A DNA stretch of 10,843 bases from CAIOZW01 sp049317725 (GCA_049317725.1 JBMOHS010000135.1:1-10843), one strand, 5' to 3'; numbered from the stretch's first letter, positions 1 to 8,443 are shown. Translations and numbers: made by a program. Notes: generated by a model from the letters alone, not told the origin.

Positions 1-46
1 TTGAGTTGATTTCCATATTGGAGATTGGTACCTGCTCACGGCATTG

Positions 47-199
47 ATGAAGATCTCAAGCGGCGAAGACGAGGGGATCGTTGGGGCCTACCTCAACGAG
101 AACCCGAAGGGCTTTACGCAACGGCACGTCCTCCACGGGCTGACGACGACGCGATCGGTGGTCATCACCATCCCGGTGGTCCGACCCGACTCGAACTGA
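47..199 (+). CDS. Unidentified short ORF, possible 3' remnant of a gene
   Basis: From the first ATG this frame encodes 50 residues ending in RPDSN and a TGA at 197-199. From about base 26 onward nearly every codon ends in G or C, the strong third-position bias of real genes in this GC-rich genome, and the peptide looks protein-like (ITIPVVRPDSN at the end). The seven codons just after an in-frame TGA at 2-4 do not share that bias. There is no ribosome binding site at a good distance before ATG 47; the nearest GGAG (20-23) is 23 bases away. It may be the C-terminal end of a decayed or rearranged gene, or a short gene with an unusual start. I do not recognise the family. It is convergent with the dehydratase gene at 312-1310. 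Confidence 0.35.
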   Translation: MKISSGEDEGIVGAYLNENPKGFTQRHVLHGLTTTRSVVITIPVVRPDSN

Positions 200-235
200 T
201 CACCTGAAAGGTGCTCTGCAGATTTGCTGGATTCT

Positions 236-285
236 CACGGATGGAAGTTGGATGGAACGTGATTCAGATCTGCCTTTCATCCGTG
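236..285. repeat. Long inverted repeat (stem-loop) in convergent intergenic gap
   Basis: CACGGATGGAAG at 236-247 pairs with CTTTCATCCGTG at 274-285. This gives a 12-bp stem with a single G-T wobble around a 26-base loop. It lies between the end of the short plus-strand frame (199) and the stop of the minus-strand dehydratase (312). Neither side has a T-run, so it is not a classic intrinsic terminator. It could still end or protect the 3' ends of one or both transcripts. A smaller hairpin, CACCT-GAA-AGGTG, lies at 201-213. Confidence 0.5.
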
Positions 286-311
286 GCAAGCGGCGGAATC
301 TGCGGAGCATT

Positions 312-1310
312 TTATCTGGCAAAGATGCGGGTAAGAGAGTCTGTCGCGAGGTTACCTCCGCAGAGGATGGAGACGACGGTCTGACCGGCATGGTCAGCCC
401 GGCGCTCGAGGACCGCAGCAGTGGCGATCGCGCCCGCCCCCTCGGCCATATTGTGGGTAGTTCGCCAGAGCAACCGGATGGCTCGGATGATGGCGCTGTC
501 ATCGACGAGGACGATCTCATCCACCCCGCGCCGAATGATCTCGAACGTCAGTGCTGCAGGCACGCGGGTCGCGACGCCATCGGCGAAGGTGTGGGCTTCC
601 GCCGTCTCGATGATGCGACCTTCCCGCCAAGAGAGATAGATGCTTGGGGCCCCCTCGGCTTGGACACCGATGATCTTCGTGGAGGGGGAGAGCGCGCGAA
701 AGGCAGTGATCACGCCACAGATTCCGCTCCCGAGCCCGATCGGGACGTAGACGGAATCGATGCGCTCGCCACGCCGGGCCATCTCCTCGATGATCTCGAC
801 GGCATAGGTCCCAACGCCATGGATCAGATCAGGCTCGTTGGCTGAATGGATGTAGTGCAAGCCCTCGGCTGCCGCCAGCCGCGCGACCTCCTCGCGGGCA
901 GCATCGAAGTCACGTCCGTGCTCGATGACCCGTGCGCCATAGCCCCGCATCGCTGCATTCTTCTCCGGATTGTTCTCCTCTGGAACGACGATCGTTGCGG
1001 CAATTCCGAAGAGGCGTGCTGCCAAGGCGATCGATTGGCCGTGGTTGCCCCGCGTCGCCGTGATGACCCCACGTCCGGGCTGCGCGGCCGCGAACCGGGA
1101 CATGAAGTGGATGCCACCACGAACCTTGAAGGCCCCGGTCGGCAGGTGATTCTCGTGCTTGAGAAAGACCCGCACGCCGGCCTCCTGATCGAGCAGCGGC
1201 CAATTGAGCAATGGAGTCGGGGCCAGATGGTGATAGACCACCTGCGCCGCTTCCCGGATCCCCTCGATCGAGATCTGCTCCATCATTGCTTGCAGTTGGT
1301 GATGTTCCAT
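312..1310 (-). CDS. PLP-dependent threonine/serine dehydratase-like enzyme
   Basis: Encodes 332 residues of the fold-type II PLP family of threonine ammonia-lyase, serine dehydratase and serine racemase, which mostly convert threonine to 2-oxobutanoate plus ammonia or act on serine. Visible motifs: the substrate-side APTPLL near residue 30, the PLP lysine K62 in PTGAFKVRGG, GNHGQS at 88-93, the phosphate-binding glycine loop GLGSG at 192-196, E290 in EGAGA, and CGGN at 317-320. Cysteine replaces the usual serine of SGGN, as I recall for animal serine dehydratases. There is no C-terminal ACT domain, so allosteric control by isoleucine is unlikely and a catabolic-type enzyme is more probable. 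The frame stays open upstream to a TTG at 1523, but that 71-codon extension is arginine-rich and lacks the family's character, so ATG 1308-1310 was chosen. ATG 1281-1283 is also possible, and neither has a clear ribosome binding site. It is a cytoplasmic single-gene unit divergent from the receptor gene. Exact substrate uncertain. Confidence 0.88.
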   Translation of the reverse strand: MEHHQLQAMMEQISIEGIREAAQVVYHHLAPTPLLNWPLLDQEAGVRVFLKHENHLPTGAFKVRGGIHFMSRFAAAQPGRGVITATRGNHGQSIALAARLFGIAATIVVPEENNPEKNAAMRGYGARVIEHGRDFDAAREEVARLAAAEGLHYIHSANEPDLIHGVGTYAVEIIEEMARRGERIDSVYVPIGLGSGICGVITAFRALSPSTKIIGVQAEGAPSIYLSWREGRIIETAEAHTFADGVATRVPAALTFEIIRRGVDEIVLVDDSAIIRAIRLLWRTTHNMAEGAGAIATAAVLERRADHAGQTVVSILCGGNLATDSLTRIFAR

Positions 1311-1542
1311 GGGAATGGATGGTAGACCGACTTCGATCGGGGCGCAATCCTCGCGACCGTCTCTGCCCTGCCCTGTCTTGGAAAAGGACGGGGCGATCCG
1401 GTGTGGTGTCGGGTCTGAGGCCAATCGATGAGAGACCAAGACCGCACGCCGCTTCTGCCGGGCCACTTCCAGCCTCTCCAGTCGCACTTCCCCGCTCTTC
1501 TGAAGCTTTGGTCGGCCAAACAAGCTGCAATCTATTGCGTTA

Positions 1543-1554
1543 TTGCAGGTGCAA
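1543..1554. promoter_or_regulatory. Small inverted repeat, possible operator
   Basis: TTGCA-GG-TGCAA is a perfect 5-bp inverted repeat around two bases. It lies in an AT-richer patch (about 1520-1565) of the divergent intergenic region. The half-site resembles those of LacI-type repressors, but no regulator gene is present in the window. This is only a candidate. Confidence 0.25.
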
Positions 1555-1722
1555 CGTTTATTCTGTCGAACCGATCATCGACAACCAGCAGTCGCCGGGC
1601 TCGAAAATGGACTGGTGGCGGAGACGCGGGCGAAGGCTCCGGACCGTGCCGGTTTTCTGATCGGATCCATCAAAGCATCAACCAAGCAGTATCGTCAAAC
1701 GTGCGCTTCCATCGGGTGGCAA

Positions 1723-1839
1723 TCGAAGAGTCCATCTTCGAGTCTGATGGGGTGAGGTGTATTCCGCGGGTTTTGGAGCGGTAGAGACCGGGGTTCGTGT
1801 GCCCTGGGTTGAGGGTGAGAGAAAACGTCGAAGAGACCA
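1723..1839. repeat. Direct repeat pair, first copy within a hairpin, upstream of receptor gene
   Basis: TCGAAGAGTCCA at 1723-1734 recurs as TCGAAGAGACCA at 1828-1839, with one mismatch in 12 and start points 105 bases apart. The first copy is also the left arm of a 7-bp hairpin: TCGAAGA (1723-1729), loop GTCCA, TCTTCGA (1735-1741). The second copy ends 18 bases before the receptor start codon, next to its ribosome binding site. These may be paired regulator-binding sites or a 5'-leader structure, which is inference. Confidence 0.3.
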
Positions 1840-1845
1840 ATATCT

Positions 1846-1850
1846 GGAGG
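1846..1850 (+). promoter_or_regulatory. Ribosome binding site of the receptor gene
   Basis: GGAGG is followed by 7 bases and then ATG at 1858-1860. This fixes the start of the TonB-dependent receptor, which then begins with a proper signal peptide. Confidence 0.85.
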
Positions 1851-1857
1851 CAAAGTC

Positions 1858-4800
1858 ATGAAAAGATCAGCAGGCGGATTCTGGCGAACCGTCGGATTGT
1901 GCATCGGGCTGTTATTGACGAGCTGGAGTGCGACATCGGCCCAGGTAGCCCCGACCGCGAACATTTCGGGGGCAATCACCGATCAGACTGGGGCCGTCAT
2001 CTCGGGGGCATCGATTTTGGTCAAGAACAGCTTGACCGGAGCCGACTTCAAAGTTACCTCGTCGGAGAACGGGACCTACACGGTGCCCGCGCTGAATGCG
2101 GGGCAGTACATGGTGACCGTCGAGGCTCCGGGGTTCAAGAAGACGGTCGTCGACAACGTGGTGCTCAATACGGGAGTACCAGCGACGGTCAACGTCTCGA
2201 TGGAGGTGGGAGCGGCCTCGGATTCAGTGGTGATCCAAGGCGGAGCAGAGGTGCTGCAGACGCAATCAGCGGCGATCTCGACAACGATCACCGGCCGTCA
2301 GATCACCGAGATCCCCTTCACGTCACGGGATGCGCTCGACTTGGTGCTGCTGCTCCCCGGCACCAACACTCCGGGGCGACCGCGAACCTCGACGATCAAT
2401 GGTCTGCCGAAGGGCTCGCTCAATATTACGATCGACGGAATCAACGTCCAGGACAACATCCTCAAATCGTCCGACGGCTTCTTCACCTACGTGCGGCCGC
2501 GCATTGATGCGGTCGACGAAGTGACGGTCTCGACGTCCAATCCCGGGGCGGAGAGCGCCGGGGAAGGGGCGGTCCAGATCAAGTTTGTCACCCGCTCGGG
2601 GACGAATAGTCTGCACGGGAGCGTCTACGAGTATCACCGGAACCCGGCGCTCAACGCCAACTACTGGTTCAACAATCGCGACCTGCGCCCAGACCCGCGC
2701 ACCGGGACCGCGCCACGTGACCGCGTGCTGGTCAATCAGTATGGGTTCCGCGTTGGTGGACCGATCTGGATTCCCAAGGTCTTCAATGGGCGGGACAAGG
2801 CCTTCTTCTTCGTCAACTACGAAGAGTTCCGGATCCCCGAGGCAGCTTCCCGCCAGCGCACGATCCTCACCGAGCAGGCACGTCAGGGGATCTTCCGGTA
2901 CAACACGGCGTCCGGGGTCCGAAGCGTCAACCTCTACCAGTTGGCGACCGCGAGCAACCAGACAGCGACGCCAGACCCGGTGATCGGCAAGCTGCTGCAG
3001 GACATTCGGGGCACCACCTCCCAAGGTGGGGTGACGCCGTTGACCGATCCCAATCTGGAACTCTTCAGCTTTCAGAACCGGGGAGGCCAATCGCGCTTCT
3101 TTCCGACGGTCCGTCTCGACTTCAACCTGACCAGCAAGCACAAGCTCGAGAACGTCTGGAACTACCAGAAGTTTGATGGCGTGGTCGATTTTCTGAACGG
3201 GACTGACCCCGCCTTCCCCAACTTCCCGAACCAAGGATTCCAAGGGTCGAACCGGTTCTCGAACTCGACGGCGTTGCGTTCGACCCTGACCAACACGATC
3301 GTCAACGAGGCGCGTTTCGGGCTGACGGGGGGAACGGTCCTCTTCTTCCCCAACGTCAACCGGGGACAGTTTACCGGAACCCTCGCCAACCAGGGCGGTT
3401 TCAACCTTGGGATTGGCGCGGCTGGCATCACCTCGGCAACGGTCTCGACGACACCAAGCCGCCGCAACGCGCCGGTCTGGCAGTTCACCGACAATCTGAG
3501 CTGGACCCGTGGCAGCCACACGCTCAACCTGGGAGGAACTTTCACCCAGATCAACTTCTGGAGCTGGAGCCAAGCCCAGGTTCCGGGCATCACGCTTGGT
3601 CTCGACGCCAATGACCCGGCGATAGGCATGTTCACGGCAGCCAATTTCCCAGGGGCGGCCGCAGCCGACATCACCCGGGCCCAGGCCATCTACGCCGTCC
3701 TCACCGGTCGTGTCACAGCAATCAGCGCCACGGCGGTTCTTAACGAGAAGTCGAAGCAGTACACCTATCTTGGGGAGAATGTGCAGCGGGGCCGCCAACG
3801 CGAGTTTGGTTTCTTCGGCTCCGACACGTGGCGCGTCAGCAGCAATCTCACGCTCAACTACGGGGTACGGTGGGAGGTGCAACGCCCCTTCGTACCGCTC
3901 AACGACCTCTATGCGCAGACAGCGTGGGATCAGCTCTTCGGGGTCTCTGGCGTTGGCAACCTCTTCAAGCCCGGGACACTCACCGGCACACCGACCAGCT
4001 ACACCTCGCTCGGCGTCGGCCAGAGCACCTTCAACACCGACTTCAACAACTTTGCCCCGAGCTTTGGGTTCGCCTGGTCCCCGAATGTCAAGAACAGCTT
4101 TCTGCGCAAACTGACCGGCGAGGCGGGCAAGACCGTCCTCCGGGGGGGCTACTCAGTCGCCTACAACCGCGAAGGGCTCAACGTCTTTACCAGCATCTAC
4201 GGGTCCAACCCTGGCATCACGATCGACGCGAGCCGGAACTTGACACTCAACAATCTGGTGCCCACTCCGATCGGCTCCAACTTGCCACTCCTCCTCCGTG
4301 ACCAGTCTCGTCTGGGCGCTCCGGCGTTCCAGAATGCTCCAACGTTCCCGAACCAGTTTCTGGTGACCAATTCGGCCAACGCCCTCAACCCGAACCTGAG
4401 GCTTGGCTATGTCCAGTCGTGGAGCTTCGGTGTGCAGCGGGAGATCAGCCGGGACACGGTGATCGAGGCACGGTACGTCGGCAATCGGGCCGTCAAGCAG
4501 TGGCAGCAGTACAATCTCAACGAGGTCAATTTGATCGAGAATGGCTTCCTCAACGAGTTCAAGCTCGCCCAGGCCAATCTCTTATCCAACATTGCGGCTG
4601 GACGTGGGTCTCACTTCCGCTTTGCCGGTCCGAACACGGGCACCTCGCCTCTGCCGATCATGCTCGGTTTTATGACCGGGCAGGCGGCAGCGGCGGCGGG
4701 GACCGCTTCCAACTACTCGAGCACACTCTTCGCCAACGCGACCTTTGTCAACGCGCTGGCGGCCAACGCTCCGGCACCGGGGACCTTTGCGTCCAACTTC

Positions 4801-5778
4801 ATCAACACCGCGGCCTTTCGCAACAACGGGGTCAACGCCGGGTTGCCGGCCAACTTCTTCATCGTCAACCCAGGCAAGCTGGGCGGGGCCTGGACGATCG
4901 AGAACAATGGGCGTCAGTCGTACGACTCACTCCAGATTGAGCTGCGCCGTCGACTCTCGAAGGGGCTGCTGGTTCAGGGCAACTACGTCTTCGCGCGGGC
5001 CTTCACCAATGCGTTTACGAGCAGCTCGGTCGTCGCCGGCCAGCCCTCGACGCTGCGGAACATGCGGCTGAGCAAGACCGTCTCCCCGTTCAATATCGAC
5101 CATACCTTCAAGGTCAACTGGATCTACGAACTGCCGATTGGCAAGGGCCAGTGGCTGGGCGGGGGAGCTGGCGCGGTGGCAGATCGGATCATTGGAGGGT
5201 GGGCCTTTCACGGGGCGGCGCGTCTCCAGAGCGGCACTCCGTTCAATTTTGGCAATGTCCAACTGGTCGGCATGACCCGCAACGAGCTGCAGAAGAAGGT
5301 CAAGATGAGGTTCAATGATGGGGCTCGTATCGCCTACTTCCTGCCGCAGGACATCATCGACAACACCATCCGGGCCTTCAACGTCAGCGCAACCAGTGCG
5401 AGTGGCTGGAGCGCCCTCGGTGCGCCGTCGGGGCAGTATATCGCGCCTGCGAGCAACGCCTCTTGCCTCGAGGGCTTTACCGGACAGTGTGGCACGACCA
5501 ACCTCGTGCTCTACGGGCCCAGATTTGATCGCTATGACCTGAGCATCGTCAAGAAGACGAAGATCACCGAGACGGTCAACTTTGAATTCCGGGCGGAGTT
5601 CCTCAACGCCTTCAATCACATCAACTTCATCGTTGGCAATCCGGCCAACGATGTCAACGTCGTGGGCGGGTTTGGTACCCAGACCTTCGGGCAGGTAACC
5701 CAAGCCTATCGCGATCTCTCGACCACCAATGACCCGGGTGGCCGCATGATCCAATTTGTGGCGCGGATCAACTTCTGA
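1858..5778 (+). CDS. Oar-like TonB-dependent outer-membrane receptor
   Basis: A 1306-residue outer-membrane protein. A Sec signal peptide (positive n-region MKR, hydrophobic LCIGLLL, cleavage near ATSAQ at about 25-29) precedes a carboxypeptidase-regulatory-like beta-sandwich at about 34-115 (ISGAITDQTGAVISGA onward). A TonB plug domain follows at about 140-245 (ITEIPFTSRDALDLVLLLPG, then TIDGINVQDN). The rest is a long Asn-, Gly- and aromatic-rich beta-barrel ending in a C-terminal phenylalanine (FVARINF), the outer-membrane assembly signal. Such receptors take up oligosaccharides or other large substrates using TonB-ExbBD energy. The plug and size match acidobacterial Oar-like proteins, and the frame is intact. 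Odd points: only two cysteines, C1203 and C1211, lie in the mature protein, and an alanine-rich stretch lies at about 940-990. No SusD-like partner is adjacent. It appears to be transcribed alone, from the upstream intergenic region to the terminator at 5840-5887. The substrate cannot be read from the sequence. Confidence 0.93.
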   Translation: MKRSAGGFWRTVGLCIGLLLTSWSATSAQVAPTANISGAITDQTGAVISGASILVKNSLTGADFKVTSSENGTYTVPALNAGQYMVTVEAPGFKKTVVDNVVLNTGVPATVNVSMEVGAASDSVVIQGGAEVLQTQSAAISTTITGRQITEIPFTSRDALDLVLLLPGTNTPGRPRTSTINGLPKGSLNITIDGINVQDNILKSSDGFFTYVRPRIDAVDEVTVSTSNPGAESAGEGAVQIKFVTRSGTNSLHGSVYEYHRNPALNANYWFNNRDLRPDPRTGTAPRDRVLVNQYGFRVGGPIWIPKVFNGRDKAFFFVNYEEFRIPEAASRQRTILTEQARQGIFRYNTASGVRSVNLYQLATASNQTATPDPVIGKLLQDIRGTTSQGGVTPLTDPNLELFSFQNRGGQSRFFPTVRLDFNLTSKHKLENVWNYQKFDGVVDFLNGTDPAFPNFPNQGFQGSNRFSNSTALRSTLTNTIVNEARFGLTGGTVLFFPNVNRGQFTGTLANQGGFNLGIGAAGITSATVSTTPSRRNAPVWQFTDNLSWTRGSHTLNLGGTFTQINFWSWSQAQVPGITLGLDANDPAIGMFTAANFPGAAAADITRAQAIYAVLTGRVTAISATAVLNEKSKQYTYLGENVQRGRQREFGFFGSDTWRVSSNLTLNYGVRWEVQRPFVPLNDLYAQTAWDQLFGVSGVGNLFKPGTLTGTPTSYTSLGVGQSTFNTDFNNFAPSFGFAWSPNVKNSFLRKLTGEAGKTVLRGGYSVAYNREGLNVFTSIYGSNPGITIDASRNLTLNNLVPTPIGSNLPLLLRDQSRLGAPAFQNAPTFPNQFLVTNSANALNPNLRLGYVQSWSFGVQREISRDTVIEARYVGNRAVKQWQQYNLNEVNLIENGFLNEFKLAQANLLSNIAAGRGSHFRFAGPNTGTSPLPIMLGFMTGQAAAAAGTASNYSSTLFANATFVNALAANAPAPGTFASNFINTAAFRNNGVNAGLPANFFIVNPGKLGGAWTIENNGRQSYDSLQIELRRRLSKGLLVQGNYVFARAFTNAFTSSSVVAGQPSTLRNMRLSKTVSPFNIDHTFKVNWIYELPIGKGQWLGGGAGAVADRIIGGWAFHGAARLQSGTPFNFGNVQLVGMTRNELQKKVKMRFNDGARIAYFLPQDIIDNTIRAFNVSATSASGWSALGAPSGQYIAPASNASCLEGFTGQCGTTNLVLYGPRFDRYDLSIVKKTKITETVNFEFRAEFLNAFNHINFIVGNPANDVNVVGGFGTQTFGQVTQAYRDLSTTNDPGGRMIQFVARINF

Positions 5779-5839
5779 TCCTGCCATCCATTCGTCCGTT
5801 GGTCACGGCCACGTGGCGACGAAAGAACTGGAAGCACGA

Positions 5840-5887
5840 CGACGGGCAGGGATACCGTGAGGCACCCCTGCCCGTCGCGCTGTTTTT
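5840..5887 (+). terminator. Intrinsic terminator after the receptor gene
   Basis: CGACGGGCAGGG (5840-5851) pairs perfectly with CCCTGCCCGTCG (5866-5877) across a 14-base loop. TTTTT follows at 5883-5887. It begins 61 bases after the receptor stop codon. A separate 10-bp palindrome, GCCACGTGGC, lies just upstream at 5808-5817. Confidence 0.85.
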
Positions 5888-6502
<615 letters not shown>

Positions 6503-6539
6503 TCGTGTCGCAGGGATGAACCCCCACAAACGAAGGCTG

Positions 6540-6568
6540 ATCATAGCCCCCTGATCGCCCCTTGTCAA
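6540..6568 (-). promoter_or_regulatory. Sigma-70 promoter of tRNA-Pro
   Basis: On the minus strand a perfect -35 TTGACA (6563-6568) is followed by a 17-base spacer and a -10 TATGAT (6540-6545), one base off consensus. Transcription should begin near 6533, leaving a leader of about 33 bases before the mature tRNA end at 6500. This is the clearest promoter in the window. Confidence 0.88.
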
Positions 6569-6637
6569 TGGTGCGATCTTCCTCGACCACCTTCCCGGGG
6601 CTTTTGGTGAGCGAGGCCCGCTTCGGTTCTCAGTCTT

Positions 6638-6658
6638 GCCATTTTCTGGCAGAATGGC
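6638..6658. promoter_or_regulatory. Inverted repeat upstream of the isomerase/amidohydrolase operon
   Basis: GCCATTTT (6638-6645) pairs with AGAATGGC (6651-6658), one G-U pair, around a 5-base loop CTGGC. It ends 39 bases before the start codon of the plus-strand operon. No T-run follows, so an operator or a 5'-leader hairpin is more likely than a terminator. No clear -35/-10 for the operon was found. Confidence 0.35.
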
Positions 6659-6697
6659 GCTGTTCCAACATCTCGATCGACAACAAGGGGGGATTCA

Positions 6698-7546
6698 ATG
6701 ATGCAAACAGGTTGGGTAGGATTGGTCCTCTGCCTGCTCAGCACGAGCTTGGTGGCACAGACCGGATCGTTCAAAGAGCCGCTGGCACTCCAACTCTACA
6801 GTGTGCGCGAAGAGCTGAAGAAGGACGTCCCGGGCACATTGGCCAAGGTACGCGGCATGGGGTTTCGGAATGTCGAGTTGGGCGGGGGCTACTATGGCTT
6901 GACGCCGGAGGAGTTCCGACGGGAGCTGGAGAAGGTGCAATTGAAACCCGTGAGCATGCACGCGGGGTTTGACCTGCTGGAGAAGGATCTAGACCGGGTA
7001 GTCGCCGAGGCACGGATCTTCGGAGTCGAGTACGTCGGATGTGCCTGGATCCCCCACGGCAAGGACTTCACCGCCGGCGATGTCACCCGAGCGGCCACAG
7101 TCTTCAACCGGGCCGGAGAGCGACTGCAGGCGGCGGGGTTCAAGTTCATGTACCACCTGCACGGCTATGAGTTTGTCAAGGATGGAACGGGAACCCTCTT
7201 CGATCGCTTGGCAGAGGCGACCAATCCCGCGACCGTCTTCTTCCAGAACGACGTCTTCTGGGCCCATCACGGCGGGGCGAATCCGGCGAAGCTGCTGCTG
7301 AAGTATCCACAACGATTCCGTCTCGTCCACCTCAAGGATATGAAGAAGGGGACGGTCGGAAACCTCACCGGACAGGCACCGGACGAGACGAGCGTCGCCC
7401 TCGGCACGGGTCAAGTCGACATCGTCGCCGTGCTCAAAGCAGCGCGCGAGATCGGGATCGCCTGGTACATCATCGAGGAAGAGTCTCCAGAGCCGCTGCG
7501 CAACGTGCCAGCCGGCAAGAAGTACCTCGAAACGGTCAAGTACTGA
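6698..7546 (+). CDS. Exported sugar phosphate isomerase/epimerase-like protein (xylose-isomerase-like TIM barrel)
   Basis: A 282-residue protein with a Sec signal peptide (WVGLVLCLLSTSLVAQ, cleavage near residue 20-21) followed by a xylose-isomerase-like TIM barrel, the fold of IolE and tagatose epimerases. Visible motifs: ALQLYSVRE at 30-38, E60 in NVELGG, MHAG with H88, MYHLHGYEF at 151-159, QNDVFW with D185, VHLKDMKKG at 210-218 and the glutamate cluster IIEEES at 259-263. D185, H211 and a glutamate at 260-262 are the likely metal ligands. Standard family members have YHNHDFEF, so Asn and Asp of that motif are Leu and Gly here. The export signal argues against phosphorylated sugars as substrate. 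Relatives act as epimerases or as lyases on 3-keto-glycosides, which is a possible role (inference). A strong AGGGGGGA site precedes ATG 6698, and a second ATG follows at once. It is 18 bases upstream of the amidohydrolase and probably in one operon with it. Confidence 0.85.
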   Translation: MMQTGWVGLVLCLLSTSLVAQTGSFKEPLALQLYSVREELKKDVPGTLAKVRGMGFRNVELGGGYYGLTPEEFRRELEKVQLKPVSMHAGFDLLEKDLDRVVAEARIFGVEYVGCAWIPHGKDFTAGDVTRAATVFNRAGERLQAAGFKFMYHLHGYEFVKDGTGTLFDRLAEATNPATVFFQNDVFWAHHGGANPAKLLLKYPQRFRLVHLKDMKKGTVGNLTGQAPDETSVALGTGQVDIVAVLKAAREIGIAWYIIEEESPEPLRNVPAGKKYLETVKY

Positions 7547-7564
7547 TGAAGGAGGGGCAGCGGA

Positions 7565-8443
7565 ATGGAGAGGCGGGAGTTTCTGGCAGGAGCCGGTGGG
7601 GCCATGGTCGGAGCCTGGCTGGCACCGGGGGAGAAGATCATCGACATCCACCAGCATACCCATTACTGGGGACGGAACGATGAGGACTTGGTCCGGCATC
7701 AACGCATGCTCGGGGTGACGAAGACGGTGCTGCTGCCGGCAGGTTCACGGTACGGGCTCGAGGCCGACTGTTACGGCAACGACTCGGTAGTCGCGGTGGC
7801 GAAGCGCTACCCCAAGGAGTTCGTCTTCTTCGCCAATGAAGACCCTTCGCTGCCAGAGGCTGTGGCGACGATCGAGAAGTATCTCAAAGTGGGTGCCATC
7901 GGGATTGGTGAGCAGAAGTTCTTCGTCGACTGCGATTCAGACTATGTGACCCGGTTGGCCAGCCTGGCGGCAGAGTACCGGGTCCCGATCCTGCTCCACT
8001 TCCAGCACGGCAAGTACAATCAGAACTTCGAGCGCTTCCACCGGGTGCTCGAGCGCTATCCGCGGGTCAACTTTATCGGCCACGCGCAGACAATGTGGGG
8101 CAACATCGACCGACACCATGAGCAGAGCGTCCTCTATCCCAAGGGGAAGGTGACGGCGGGTGGGCTGACCGATCGCTGGCTGGGCGACTATCCCAACTTC
8201 TTTGCTGACCTCTCAGCCGGCTCAGGAGCCAACGCCTTCGCACGCGACGAGGAGCACGCGGCCGGCTTCTTGCTTCGCCATCAGGACAAGCTGATGTTCG
8301 GCAGCGACTGTCAGGATGTCGACGGGAAGGATGATCGCTGCGTCGGAGTCAAACAGTTGGCGATGCTGCGGCGGCTGGTGATCGATCGACGGGTACGGCA
8401 CAAGATCCTCTACGAGAACGCCCATCGGTTGCTGAGGATCTGA
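7565..8443 (+). CDS. Amidohydrolase family protein (amidohydrolase-2 type TIM barrel) with Tat-like leader
   Basis: A 292-residue metal-dependent hydrolase or decarboxylase of the amidohydrolase superfamily. The N-terminus reads MERREFLAGAGGAMVGAWLA, a short twin-arginine-type leader, so the protein is probably exported folded. No clear cleavage site is seen, and the first strand follows at once. Metal and catalytic motifs: HQH (H29, H31) at the end of strand 1, H145 and H148 in LLHFQHG, H173 in FIGHAQ, and D248 in FGSD. FADLSAGSGANAF (213-225) and YENAHRLL near the C-terminus are typical of the family. AAGGAGG at 7549-7555 lies 9 bases before ATG 7565. It sits 18 bases after the isomerase-like gene, so co-transcription is expected. 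Its TGA touches the stop of the opposing hydrolase gene with no base between. The substrate is unknown: lactone, amide and carboxylate substrates all occur in the family. Confidence 0.87.
   Translation: MERREFLAGAGGAMVGAWLAPGEKIIDIHQHTHYWGRNDEDLVRHQRMLGVTKTVLLPAGSRYGLEADCYGNDSVVAVAKRYPKEFVFFANEDPSLPEAVATIEKYLKVGAIGIGEQKFFVDCDSDYVTRLASLAAEYRVPILLHFQHGKYNQNFERFHRVLERYPRVNFIGHAQTMWGNIDRHHEQSVLYPKGKVTAGGLTDRWLGDYPNFFADLSAGSGANAFARDEEHAAGFLLRHQDKLMFGSDCQDVDGKDDRCVGVKQLAMLRRLVIDRRVRHKILYENAHRLLRI

Larger units (their letters stand above)
1311..1857. other. Divergent intergenic region, no gene seen
   Basis: 547 bases separate the dehydratase start from the receptor start. The overlapping reading frames here lack ribosome binding sites and recognisable protein character. 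The region should hold promoters for both genes, but I could not find a convincing -35/-10 pair on either strand. Operator-like repeats at 1543-1554 and 1723-1839 are listed separately. Confidence 0.6.

Noticed and set aside
1311..1523. N-terminal extension of the dehydratase from a TTG at 1523
   Set aside because: The added 71 residues are basic and unlike the family, the codon bias is weak and no ribosome binding site is seen. The family normally begins near the chosen ATG.
2323..3882. A 519-codon open frame on the minus strand inside the receptor gene
   Set aside because: It is antisense to an intact receptor gene with clear motifs, and its translation is rich in Arg, Val and Asp, without family features. 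It is a GC-bias shadow.
4927..5787. A 286-codon minus-strand frame over the 3' end of the receptor gene
   Set aside because: Antisense shadow, with no ribosome binding site or recognisable motif.
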